Source of the DNA: Burkholderia multivorans ATCC BAA-247
GTDB lineage: Bacteria > Pseudomonadota > Gammaproteobacteria > Burkholderiales > Burkholderiaceae
DNA length: 64,000 nt
Direction: 5' to 3'
NCBI RefSeq assembly: GCF_000959525.1
Contig: NZ_CP009832.1
Coordinates: 372,001 to 436,000 of the forward strand
Shown here piece by piece: positions 9,852 through 16,973 of the stretch. The translations under genes and the position numbers were made by a program. The notes under the pieces were generated by a model, which was not told the DNA's origin, made no database searches, and saw only the letters and a list, made by a program, of their open reading frames with translations. How positions within the stretch are numbered: the first letter of the stretch is position 1; each line of letters begins with the position of its first letter.

Positions 9852-10376
9852 ATGGCGCAGGTCGAATTGGACGCGATCGACCGGCGGATCCTCGCGATTC
9901 TTCAGGAGAACGGGCGCCTGTCGAACCAGGAGATCGCCGAACGCGTGAACCTGTCGCCGAGCCCGTGTCTGCGGCGAATCCGCCGCCTCGAGGAGATCGG
10001 CGTGATCACGGGCTACGTCGCGCTGCTCGACCCGCAGAAGCTCGGGCTCGATCTGCTCGCGTACGTGAGCGTGCGGCTCGAGAAGCGCGGCGGCGTCGTG
10101 CCGGTGCGCGCGGACGAAACGGCGGCGCGCGCGGGCGCGACGCACGCGGAGCTGTTCCGCGCGGCCGTGCAGGCCTGGCCGGAAGTCGTCGCGTGCCACG
10201 CGATGACGGGCGATATGGATTATCTGCTGCGCGTGCAGGTGGAGGACATGGCGCATTTCTCCCGCTTCGTGCAGGAGCAGTTGCTGCACCATCCGTCGGT
10301 GATCGACGTGAAAACGAGCTTTTCGCTCGAATGCTTCAAGGAGACGACGGCGCTGCCGATCCGGTCGATGCGCTAG
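9852..10376 (+). CDS. Lrp/AsnC family transcriptional regulator
   Basis: 174 residues. An N-terminal winged helix-turn-helix (about 5-55, with LSNQEIAERVNLSPSPCLRRIRRLE) precedes a C-terminal RAM ligand/oligomer domain ending in the typical KTSFSLE segment. Between strand VSVRLEKRG (73-80) and LFRAAVQAWPEVV (101-113) there are about 14 more residues than in E. coli Lrp. A GGAGGG site precedes the ATG at 9852; the frame is open far upstream but that part is antisense to hppD. Divergence from hppD suggests it controls tyrosine or phenylalanine catabolism; the effector is unknown. Confidence 0.9.
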   Translation: MAQVELDAIDRRILAILQENGRLSNQEIAERVNLSPSPCLRRIRRLEEIGVITGYVALLDPQKLGLDLLAYVSVRLEKRGGVVPVRADETAARAGATHAELFRAAVQAWPEVVACHAMTGDMDYLLRVQVEDMAHFSRFVQEQLLHHPSVIDVKTSFSLECFKETTALPIRSMR

Positions 10377-10447
10377 CGCCGATGGGAAGGCGGGTGGGAA
10401 GCGAGAACCGCCGGGCGCAAGCGACGCGCCGCGGCGGCGTACCGGCG

Positions 10448-11095
10448 TTACGCGCTGAGCGCAGCGGGCATCAGCGACTCGATGAACTTCGACGCCCGGT
10501 GCGCCTGGCGCTTCATCGCATAGTCGAACACGGCCGCCTGTTCCTGCAGCATCTCGGCGAGGATCGTCGAGTGGTCGGCCGGCGGCAGCGACAGATACGC
10601 GTCGGCTTCGCCGTACGCATGCTCGATGCGCATCCCGGACTTCTTGGCGATGTGCATCATCGTCGCGTTGCGCGACAGGCAGTGCATGTAGAGCGTCGTC
10701 ACGCGCGTGTTGCGGCTGCGGATCGCCGCGCGCTCGAACAGCTTCGTGCCGACGCCGCGGCCGCGCGCGCGTTCGAGCACCGACACGCCGAATTCGGCCG
10801 TTCGCTTGTCGCCGTCGGCCGGCAGATAGGCGAGGTGACCGACGCCGATCAGCTCGAGATCATGGTCGAACACGCCGAACACGGTATCGCGGCCGAAGTC
10901 GATCGTGCGCACGTAGTTTTCGATCACGTGGTCGGGCACCATCTGGCCGAAGCGCAGCAGGCGGTCGTCCTCGTTCAGCGACAGAAAATGGGTGAGCATC
11001 TGCTCACGGTCTTTGGAAGCCAGTTCCCTGACGAGAACCGGCGCATTACCGGCGGTGCCGACGACATCGGCCGAGCCGTGGAATTGCGTGTTCAT
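10448..11095 (-). CDS. GNAT family N-acetyltransferase
   Basis: 215 residues. The acetyl-CoA pyrophosphate loop is visible as RGRGVG at 111-116 inside LERARGRGVGTKLFERAAI, preceded by the ELIGVGHLAYL strand and the EFGVSV strand. The substrate cannot be read from the sequence. The C-terminal 40 residues (after SLPPADHSTI) are a helical extension outside the core fold. The start at 11095 has GAGGAA 7 bases upstream; the longer frame to 11146 lacks a ribosome site. It is convergent with the Lrp gene and looks monocistronic. Confidence 0.85.
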   Translation of the reverse strand: MNTQFHGSADVVGTAGNAPVLVRELASKDREQMLTHFLSLNEDDRLLRFGQMVPDHVIENYVRTIDFGRDTVFGVFDHDLELIGVGHLAYLPADGDKRTAEFGVSVLERARGRGVGTKLFERAAIRSRNTRVTTLYMHCLSRNATMMHIAKKSGMRIEHAYGEADAYLSLPPADHSTILAEMLQEQAAVFDYAMKRQAHRASKFIESLMPAALSA

Positions 11096-11199
11096 CGTGG
11101 GTTCCTCAATGGTGACCGTACAGCGGGTTGTGCAATGCAGCAGCATTTTACCCGAGTGTTTGGGTCAGGATTGGGGAAAACCCGTATATTCTGTCGAGG

Positions 11200-11275
11200 G
11201 TGAATTCTAAATGCACTTAGTTCATAACATAAGCCACTGATTTTAAACGCATTAAAAATTCATCATATGAAATGC
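11200..11275. other. AT-rich patch upstream of the GNAT gene
   Basis: About 75 bases between the GNAT start and the TetR stop are far richer in A and T than the rest of the window, including TTTTAAACGCATTAAAAATT. No gene is present. It may contain the GNAT promoter or a nucleoid-protein site. Confidence 0.5.
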
Positions 11276-11327
11276 CGAGAGGGCGGTGTGGCTGTGCACA
11301 CCGCGCAACGGATGCTGCCCTGCGACA

Positions 11328-11933
11328 TCACGCGGCCGACGACAGCCCGCGCTCGATCATGTCGATCACCTGTTCGGCGAAGTCGCGGTAGCCGAGGCGG
11401 CCGCCCGGCTTCAGCCACGTGAACGTCCAGTTGATCATCCCGAACACCATCATCGTCACCGACGTCTGGTTTTCCTTCGAGATGCGATCAGGATAGGCGC
11501 GCGCGAGCTGCCGCGCGAAGGCTGCGACGATGTCGCGCTGGCGGTCGAGCACGATTTCGCGCTGTGCATCCTCGAGATACTTAACGTCGTTGAGCAGCGC
11601 GACGTGCCGGCTGTGCGACGTCTCGTATTCGGCGAGGAATGCGCGCACCAGCTCGGCGAACGCCTCGCGCTCGCTGAGCCCGCGCCGCTGACTCGTCCCT
11701 TCGACTTCCGCGATGATCAGCATCAGCCGCTTCGTGTAGCGGTCGAGCAGGTCGAACAGGATCGCTTCCTTGCTCTCGTAATAGTGATAGAGGCGTGCCT
11801 TCGACGTGCCGCTCGCGGTCGCGAGATCGGACATCGACGTGCTCGGATAGCTCGTCTGCGCGAACTTTTCGGCGGCGAGATCGAGGATCTGCTCGCGCTG
11901 GGATTCGTGGTCGGGCGCTCGGGTACGGGCCAT
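11328..11933 (-). CDS. TetR family repressor linked to phenylacetate genes (PaaR-like)
   Basis: 201 residues. The N-terminal TetR DNA-binding domain has the helix-turn-helix at about 33-52 (SMSDLATASGTSKARLYHYYESKE). The C-terminal half is the helical ligand domain, which in related regulators of Burkholderiales senses acyl-CoA compounds. It follows the DUF1835 gene by 16 bases on the same strand, at the end of the paaABCDE block. A perfect TetR-type palindrome sits in the paaA promoter at 16828-16843. The likely role is repression of paa until phenylacetyl-CoA appears; this is inferred from position and palindrome, not shown. Confidence 0.88.
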   Translation of the reverse strand: MARTRAPDHESQREQILDLAAEKFAQTSYPSTSMSDLATASGTSKARLYHYYESKEAILFDLLDRYTKRLMLIIAEVEGTSQRRGLSEREAFAELVRAFLAEYETSHSRHVALLNDVKYLEDAQREIVLDRQRDIVAAFARQLARAYPDRISKENQTSVTMMVFGMINWTFTWLKPGGRLGYRDFAEQVIDMIERGLSSAA

Positions 11934-11949
11934 GGTCGAATGCGGAAGA

Positions 11950-12774
11950 TTAGCGGGATGCGTTTACCGCGCGGGCGGCGCGCACGTGCGTGAAGGAGAG
12001 GGCGGCGGGCGCATCGTCCCGCAGCTCGAGCCGGCCGGCCGCGGCCAGTTCGCGGCAGCGCCACCACGCGACGGCGTCGCTGACGAACAGTCCGCCGCGA
12101 TCGGCCTCGGCCATGATGCGGCCGACGAGCTGCCGCGCCGGCTGCCAGTCGGTGCTCGCGCGCGCGACGATCAGCGCGTCGAGGTCCGCATAGTGGCCGC
12201 TCTTGATCGTGTTGCTGATCCAGTAGCGCAGCTCGGCGTTCAGGTGTTTGGCCTCCTGCCATTCGAGCGCGAGCCGGCCGATCCGCAAGACCGAGATCGG
12301 CGCGGCGGCAGGCCGCCGCTTGCCGAGCTGCGCCGGCGAGAACATGCCCGTCGAACAGGCGTGGTCCGCGCGTGCGAGTGCGGCGCGCTGCGTCGCGTCG
12401 AGGTCGGCGGCAGACAGCCGCACTTCGTTCAGCCGTTGCGGGACACTGCGCAGGTGATAGGCGACGCGGCGCAGCAGCAGCTTGTCGCCGACGCATGGCG
12501 CGTGCCACACGACGACCTGGCCGGTGTCCGTGGCCAGCTGGTCGAGTCGCGCGAATTCGCCTTCGATCTCCGCTTTCCAGTCGGGGATCTGGTCGCCGAG
12601 CACACGTTGCCAGAACGCGGCGCGCACGTCCGGCGTCTCGTCGGCACCCTTCAACGGGCCGACGCCGAGGTCGTCGAGCAACCCGACGACGCGCTCGTCG
12701 CGTCCGGCTGCCGCGAGCGCTTCGCGCAGCGACGCGGCGGCGGTGCCGCCCTGAATCACGTGAATGGTACTCAT
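11950..12774 (-). CDS. DUF1835/DUF3658 domain protein
   Basis: 274 residues. The N-terminal part (MSTIHVIQGGTAAASLREAL) is the start of a DUF1835 domain; the C-terminal part after about residue 150 matches the DUF3658 pattern. Neither has an assigned biochemical role. The start at 12774 begins the conserved N-terminus; the frame stays open to 13389 only as a shadow of paaE. A terminator-like hairpin lies between it and paaE, while TetR follows after 16 bases, so it probably forms a two-gene unit with the regulator, fed partly by read-through from paaE. Its recurrence beside TetR/paa genes would be worth checking. Confidence 0.8.
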   Translation of the reverse strand: MSTIHVIQGGTAAASLREALAAAGRDERVVGLLDDLGVGPLKGADETPDVRAAFWQRVLGDQIPDWKAEIEGEFARLDQLATDTGQVVVWHAPCVGDKLLLRRVAYHLRSVPQRLNEVRLSAADLDATQRAALARADHACSTGMFSPAQLGKRRPAAAPISVLRIGRLALEWQEAKHLNAELRYWISNTIKSGHYADLDALIVARASTDWQPARQLVGRIMAEADRGGLFVSDAVAWWRCRELAAAGRLELRDDAPAALSFTHVRAARAVNASR

Positions 12775-12790
12775 CGGCCTGTCGTCAACA

Positions 12791-12843
12791 AAAGAAAACC
12801 GCCGGCCGGGCGGACGCTGCAAGCTGTCCGACCGGCCGGCGGC
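12791..12843 (-). terminator. Terminator-like hairpin after paaE
   Basis: On the minus strand an 11-bp stem of CCGCCGGCCGG and its complement (12799-12809 with 12832-12842) encloses a further GTCGGACAGC-like arm and ends in GGTTTTCTTTTG. It falls just past the paaE stop at 12906. Confidence 0.7.
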
Positions 12844-12905
12844 CCCTAGTGTAAGCGAGATGTGTGACGACGAGAAACCGGCGCCGCGTCTCGACGCGCA
12901 GCCGA

Positions 12906-13994
12906 TCAACGCTCGTCGAAGCTCACCACGATCCTGTCGCTGACCGGATGGCACTGGCACGTCAGCACGAAGCCGTCGTTCACCTCGTGCTCCTCGAGCG
13001 TGTAGTTCTTCTCCATCCGTACTTCGCCTTCGAGCACCTTCGCGCGGCACGTGCAGCACACGCCGCCCTTGCACGCATACGGCAGCGCGAGGCCGGCGCG
13101 CAGGCCGACGTCGAGCAGGCTCACGCCTTCGTATGGCAGACGCAGCTTGCGCTTCTTGCCGTCGAGCACGATCTCGAGATCGGCGGCCGGCGTCTGTTCG
13201 GTGATCTCGACGACCGGCACGCCCGCCTGCGGCAGCGGCGTGCCGAAGCGCTCGACGTGCACCTTCGCGGGCGGCACGCCGGCCGCCTTCAGCGCGGCTT
13301 CGGCCGCATCCATCATCGGCGCCGGGCCGCAGATGAACGCTTCGTCGATCGAATCGGCCGGCACCAGCGTGTCGAGGAACGCCGCGCACTTCGCCTGGTC
13401 GAGCACGCCGTTGAACAGCTCGACGTCCTGCAGATCGTCGGACAGCACGTGATAGAGGACGAAGCGGTTCATGTAGCGGTTCTTCAGATCCTCGAGCTCT
13501 TCCGCGAACATGATCGCGTCGACGCTACGGTTGCCGTAGATCAGCGTGAACGTGCTGCGCGGCTCGAGTTCGAGCGTCGTTTTCACGATCGCGAGCACCG
13601 GCGTGATGCCCGAGCCGCCCGAGAACGCGACGTACTGCTTGCCATGATCGGCGTTCAGATGCGTGAAGAAGCGGCCGTCCGGCGTCATCACGTCGATCGT
13701 GTGGCCGGGCTTCAGCGTGTCGAACGCGAAGTTCGAGAAGCGGCCGCCGCGCACGCGCTTGATGCCGATGCGCAGCTCGCCGTCGCGATCGTAGTCGGTC
13801 GTGCCCACGCAGATCGAATACGAGCGGCGCGTCTCCTCGCCGTCGATATGCGTCTTCAGCGTGACGAACTGGCCCTGCGTGAAGCGGTATGCGTCGCGCA
13901 GCTCCGGCGGCACCTCGAAGGAGACGGTCACGGCGTCGGCGGTCTCGGGCCGCACGTCGCGGATACGTAGCGGATGAAATTGCGGGGTCGCCAT
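12906..13994 (-). CDS. paaE: Phenylacetyl-CoA epoxidase reductase subunit
   Basis: 362 residues. It carries electrons from NADPH through FAD and a plant-type [2Fe-2S] cluster to the PaaAC di-iron oxygenase. The FAD motif RRSYSICV lies at 56-63, the nucleotide-binding GGSGITP at 126-132 and ICGPAPMM at 221-228. The cluster ligands are Cys308, Cys313, Cys316 and Cys346. The domain order (FNR-like then ferredoxin) is that of known PaaE. It starts one base after the paaD stop and is the last gene before a terminator-like hairpin. Confidence 0.95.
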   Translation of the reverse strand: MATPQFHPLRIRDVRPETADAVTVSFEVPPELRDAYRFTQGQFVTLKTHIDGEETRRSYSICVGTTDYDRDGELRIGIKRVRGGRFSNFAFDTLKPGHTIDVMTPDGRFFTHLNADHGKQYVAFSGGSGITPVLAIVKTTLELEPRSTFTLIYGNRSVDAIMFAEELEDLKNRYMNRFVLYHVLSDDLQDVELFNGVLDQAKCAAFLDTLVPADSIDEAFICGPAPMMDAAEAALKAAGVPPAKVHVERFGTPLPQAGVPVVEITEQTPAADLEIVLDGKKRKLRLPYEGVSLLDVGLRAGLALPYACKGGVCCTCRAKVLEGEVRMEKNYTLEEHEVNDGFVLTCQCHPVSDRIVVSFDER

Positions 13995-13995
13995 A

Positions 13996-14559
13996 TCAGT
14001 AAGGTTTGAAGTAGTCGAAGGGTTCGCGGCAGTCGACGCAGCGGTACAGCGCCTTGCAGGCCGTCGACGCGAACTGCGCGAGACGCTCGGTGTTCGCGGA
14101 ACCGCAGCGCGGGCAAACCGGCGCCGCGACCGGCCGCGGCACGAAGCGCACGACGTTTTCGCGCGGCGCGGCGCTGCCGCACTGGCCGACGGGCGGCGCG
14201 ATGCCGTAGGCGCGCAGCTTCTCGCGCGCGTCCTGCGTGATCCAGTCGGTCGTCCACGCGGGCGCGAGCACCGTCTCGATCCGGTGCGGCGGCAGGCCGG
14301 CGCCCTGCAGCGCGGCCGCGATGTCTTCGGCGATCTGCGACATCGCCGGGCAGCCCGAGTAGGTCGGCGTGATCACGACTTCGAGCGTGCCGTCGGCGGC
14401 GCGGCGCACGTCGCGCAGGATGCCGAGCTCGCGGATCGACACGACCGGAATCTCCGGATCGGGTACGGCTTCGAGCACGTCCCACGCGCGCGCGAGCAGC
14501 GGATCGGCGTGGTGCGCGCCGGGCGCGCCGTGCGTGGGGGCGGCGGTCTCGATGGACAT
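13996..14559 (-). CDS. paaD: Phenylacetate degradation protein, DUF59/MIP18 family
   Basis: 187 residues. The first part is a DUF59 domain with the conserved VPDPEIPVVSIRELGIL segment and TPTYSGCPAM. The C-terminus holds four cysteines in CPRCG and CVDC pairs, a probable zinc or iron-sulfur site. PaaD is needed for a functional epoxidase and is thought to help mature its metal centre. The start at 14559 is the first codon giving the conserved N-terminus; upstream residues are out-of-frame paaC shadow. It is packed between paaC and paaE. Confidence 0.93.
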   Translation of the reverse strand: MSIETAAPTHGAPGAHHADPLLARAWDVLEAVPDPEIPVVSIRELGILRDVRRAADGTLEVVITPTYSGCPAMSQIAEDIAAALQGAGLPPHRIETVLAPAWTTDWITQDAREKLRAYGIAPPVGQCGSAAPRENVVRFVPRPVAAPVCPRCGSANTERLAQFASTACKALYRCVDCREPFDYFKPY

Positions 14560-14581
14560 GCGTCGGCTCCGTCGTCGCGGG

Positions 14582-15385
14582 TTACCAGGTCGCGCCCGGA
14601 TGCTGGCGCGCAAGGCTCTGCATTTCGGCGAGCAGGTAACCCATATGTTCCGAGTGTTCGCCCTGCTTGCCGGTCGGCACGTGCTGCACGGGCGCGGGCA
14701 GCGCGAGCGTCGCTTCCGCCAGTGCCGCTTCGACGTCGGCGCGCCACGCGGGTTCGAGCGACGCCGGCGCGGGCCCGACGCCCTGCGCGGCGACCGCCGC
14801 GTCGATCGCGTCGGCCGCGAAGAATTCACGCGTGTACGGCATCAGGTACTCGAGCGCGGCCTGTGCGCGGCGATGCGATTCGTCGGTGCCGTCGCCGAAG
14901 CGCACGAGCCATTCGCGCGCGTGCTGCACGTGATAGCGCGTTTCCTTCACCGACTTCGCGGCGATCGCGGCGAGCTGCGCGTCGGTCGACGTTTCGAGCG
15001 CGCTCCATACGTGCAGCATCAGCGTCGCGTAGAGGAAATTGCGTACGATCGTCACCGCGTAGTCCTTGTCGGCGTGCGCGGTGCCGGCGAGCGGTCCGTA
15101 GTGCGGCAGCTCGGCCAGCGTGAAGTTCGCGAACTCGCGTTCGGTGCGGAAGTAGGCGTAGTCGTCCTCGGTTTTCGTCGCGCCGTTCAGCTGGCGTTCG
15201 AGTTCGGCCGCGTGCGTGTACAGCATGCGCGCCTGGCCGATCAGGTCGAGGCTCATGTTGGTGAGCGCGATGTCTTCCTCGAGGACCGGGCCGTGACCGC
15301 ACCACTCGGCGTTGCGCTGACCGAGGATCAGCGCGTTGTCCGCGAGGCGCAGCACGTAGGAAAGGTGTTCGGGCGTGATCGTCAT
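14582..15385 (-). CDS. paaC: Phenylacetyl-CoA epoxidase structural subunit
   Basis: 267 residues, the expected size. PaaC is the ferritin-like partner of PaaA in the 1,2-epoxidase and lacks full catalytic iron ligation. Conserved stretches include LRLADNALILGQRNAEWCGHGP near residue 12 and the KETRYHVQHAREWLVRFGDGTDES helix. It ends in HPGATW. The gene lies between paaB (8 bases) and paaD (22 bases), as in other paa operons. Confidence 0.94.
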   Translation of the reverse strand: MTITPEHLSYVLRLADNALILGQRNAEWCGHGPVLEEDIALTNMSLDLIGQARMLYTHAAELERQLNGATKTEDDYAYFRTEREFANFTLAELPHYGPLAGTAHADKDYAVTIVRNFLYATLMLHVWSALETSTDAQLAAIAAKSVKETRYHVQHAREWLVRFGDGTDESHRRAQAALEYLMPYTREFFAADAIDAAVAAQGVGPAPASLEPAWRADVEAALAEATLALPAPVQHVPTGKQGEHSEHMGYLLAEMQSLARQHPGATW

Positions 15386-15393
15386 GGCGCGCG

Positions 15394-15678
15394 TTACATA
15401 TGGTTGACTTCGTCGGGCAGCGTGTAGAACGTCGGATGGCGATAGATCTTGTCGCCGGCCGGTTCGAACATTTCGGCCTTCTCGTTCGGATCCGATGCGG
15501 TGATCGCCGACGACGGCACCACCCAGATGCTCACGCCTTCCTGGCGGCGCGTGTAGACGTCGCGCGCCATGCGCAGCGCCATCGTCGCGTCGGCCGCGTG
15601 CAGGCTGCCGCAGTGCTTGTGGTCGAGGCCCTGCTTGCTGCGCACGAACACTTCCCAGATCGGCCATTCCTTGTTCAT
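15394..15678 (-). CDS. paaB: Phenylacetyl-CoA epoxidase subunit PaaB
   Basis: 94 residues. PaaB is a small bridging subunit that holds PaaAC heterodimers together. The sequence WPIWEVFVRSKQGLDHKHCG near the start and the ADATMALRMARDVYTRR helix are family hallmarks. The start at 15678 has a GGAGAG ribosome site; the frame upstream is spurious. It lies 107 bases after paaA. Confidence 0.95.
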   Translation of the reverse strand: MNKEWPIWEVFVRSKQGLDHKHCGSLHAADATMALRMARDVYTRRQEGVSIWVVPSSAITASDPNEKAEMFEPAGDKIYRHPTFYTLPDEVNHM

Positions 15679-15785
15679 CTTTCTCTCCTGTGGGCCGGCT
15701 TCGCGCGCGCGGCGCGAGCCGGTCCGATGCAATGCTGTGTTGAATTCGATCGGCGGCCGGCACGCACGGTGCCGGCGCGTGCCGC

Positions 15786-16784
15786 TTATGCCGCGTGCTG
15801 TTCGGCGCGCGCGCGGCGTTTCGCTTCGTACGCGAGCGCGGCTTCGCGGACCCACGCGCCGTCTTCGTGCGCCTTCACGCGCGTTGCGAGGCGTTCCTTG
15901 TTGCACGGGCCGTCGCCGTTGACGACGCGCCAGAATTCGTCCCAGTCGATCGCGCCATAGTCGTAGTGGCCGCGCGCCTCGTTCCATTTCAGGTCCGGGT
16001 CGGGCAGCGTGACGCCGAGCACCTTCGCCTGCTCGACCGTCGCGTCGACGAACTTCTGCCGCAGATCGTCATTCGAGATCCGCTTGATGCCCCATTTCGC
16101 GGACTGATGGCTGTGGACCGAATCGGCGTCGCTCGGGCCGAACATCATCAGCACCGGCCACCACCACCGGTTCACGGCCTGCTGGACCATTGCGCGCTGC
16201 GCGTCGGTGCCCTTCATCATCGTCAGCAGGGCATCGAAGCCCTGGCGCTGATGGAACGACTCCTCCTTGCAGACGCGGATCATCGCGCGCGCATACGGGC
16301 CGTACGTGCAGCGGCACAGCGGCACCTGGTTCATGATCGCGGCGCCGTCGACGAGCCAGCCGATCACGCCGACGTCGGCCCAGGTCGGCGTCGGGTAGTT
16401 GAAGATGCTCGAATATTTGGCCTTGCCCGCATGCAGCGCGTCGATCAGCGACTCGCGCGAGACGCCGAGCGTTTCGACCGCGCTATACAGATAGAGGCCG
16501 TGGCCCGCTTCATCCTGCACCTTGGCAAGCAGGATCGCCTTGCGCTTCAGGCTCGGCGCGCGCGTGATCCAGTTGCCTTCCGGCAGCATGCCGACTACTT
16601 CCGAGTGCGCATGCTGCGAGATCTGGCGGATCAGCGTCTTCCGATAGGCGTCCGGCATCCAGTCCTGCGGTTCGATCTTGCCGTCCGCGGCCATCACCGC
16701 GTCGAACCGCGCCTGCTCGGGCGACTCGGCTGCGGCGTCGAGCGGCGCGACGTTGCCGGGAATGTCGAGGGATTGCGTGTACAT
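15786..16784 (-). CDS. paaA: Phenylacetyl-CoA epoxidase catalytic subunit
   Basis: 332 residues. This di-iron oxygenase subunit epoxidises the ring of phenylacetyl-CoA, the first committed step of the aerobic hybrid pathway. Iron-binding carboxylate/histidine motifs are visible as DEAGH (91-95) and KEESFH (173-178), with [12 protein letters not shown] at 61-72. The start at 16784 gives the conserved [10 protein letters not shown]; an upstream ATG at 16829 would place the start inside the promoter palindrome. It is the first gene of paaABCDE, and its promoter carries a 16-bp palindrome. Confidence 0.96.
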   Translation of the reverse strand: MYTQSLDIPGNVAPLDAAAESPEQARFDAVMAADGKIEPQDWMPDAYRKTLIRQISQHAHSEVVGMLPEGNWITRAPSLKRKAILLAKVQDEAGHGLYLYSAVETLGVSRESLIDALHAGKAKYSSIFNYPTPTWADVGVIGWLVDGAAIMNQVPLCRCTYGPYARAMIRVCKEESFHQRQGFDALLTMMKGTDAQRAMVQQAVNRWWWPVLMMFGPSDADSVHSHQSAKWGIKRISNDDLRQKFVDATVEQAKVLGVTLPDPDLKWNEARGHYDYGAIDWDEFWRVVNGDGPCNKERLATRVKAHEDGAWVREAALAYEAKRRARAEQHAA

Positions 16785-16817
16785 GGCGAGCGCTCTCGTC
16801 CGGTTGAATGTGTGCGA

Positions 16818-16845
16818 AGTATAAACCAACCGACCGGTCGGTTAA
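16818..16845 (-). promoter_or_regulatory. paaA promoter
   Basis: On the minus strand TTAACC (16840-16845) and TATACT (16818-16823) are spaced by 16 bases, 34 bases before the paaA start. The palindromic operator occupies the spacer and touches the -35 box, an arrangement suited to repression. Confidence 0.6.
16828..16843. promoter_or_regulatory. Perfect palindromic operator (probable TetR/PaaR site)
   Basis: AACCGACCGGTCGGTT reads identically on both strands. The ACCGACCGGTCGGT core is the style of site used by TetR regulators of acyl-CoA pathways in Burkholderiales. It lies between the -35 and -10 of paaA; the candidate repressor is encoded at 11328-11933. Confidence 0.7.
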
Positions 16846-16973
16846 TAAATTTGTTGTGGAAATTCGGCGAGGTGCGGGTAAACCACGGGCGTCAGGGTGC
16901 GATCGCATGGCGGCGCGCGATCGGTCGCGCTTCTTCTGCGGCACAATGCCCGCTTTCCGATGAGGATTTGCCG

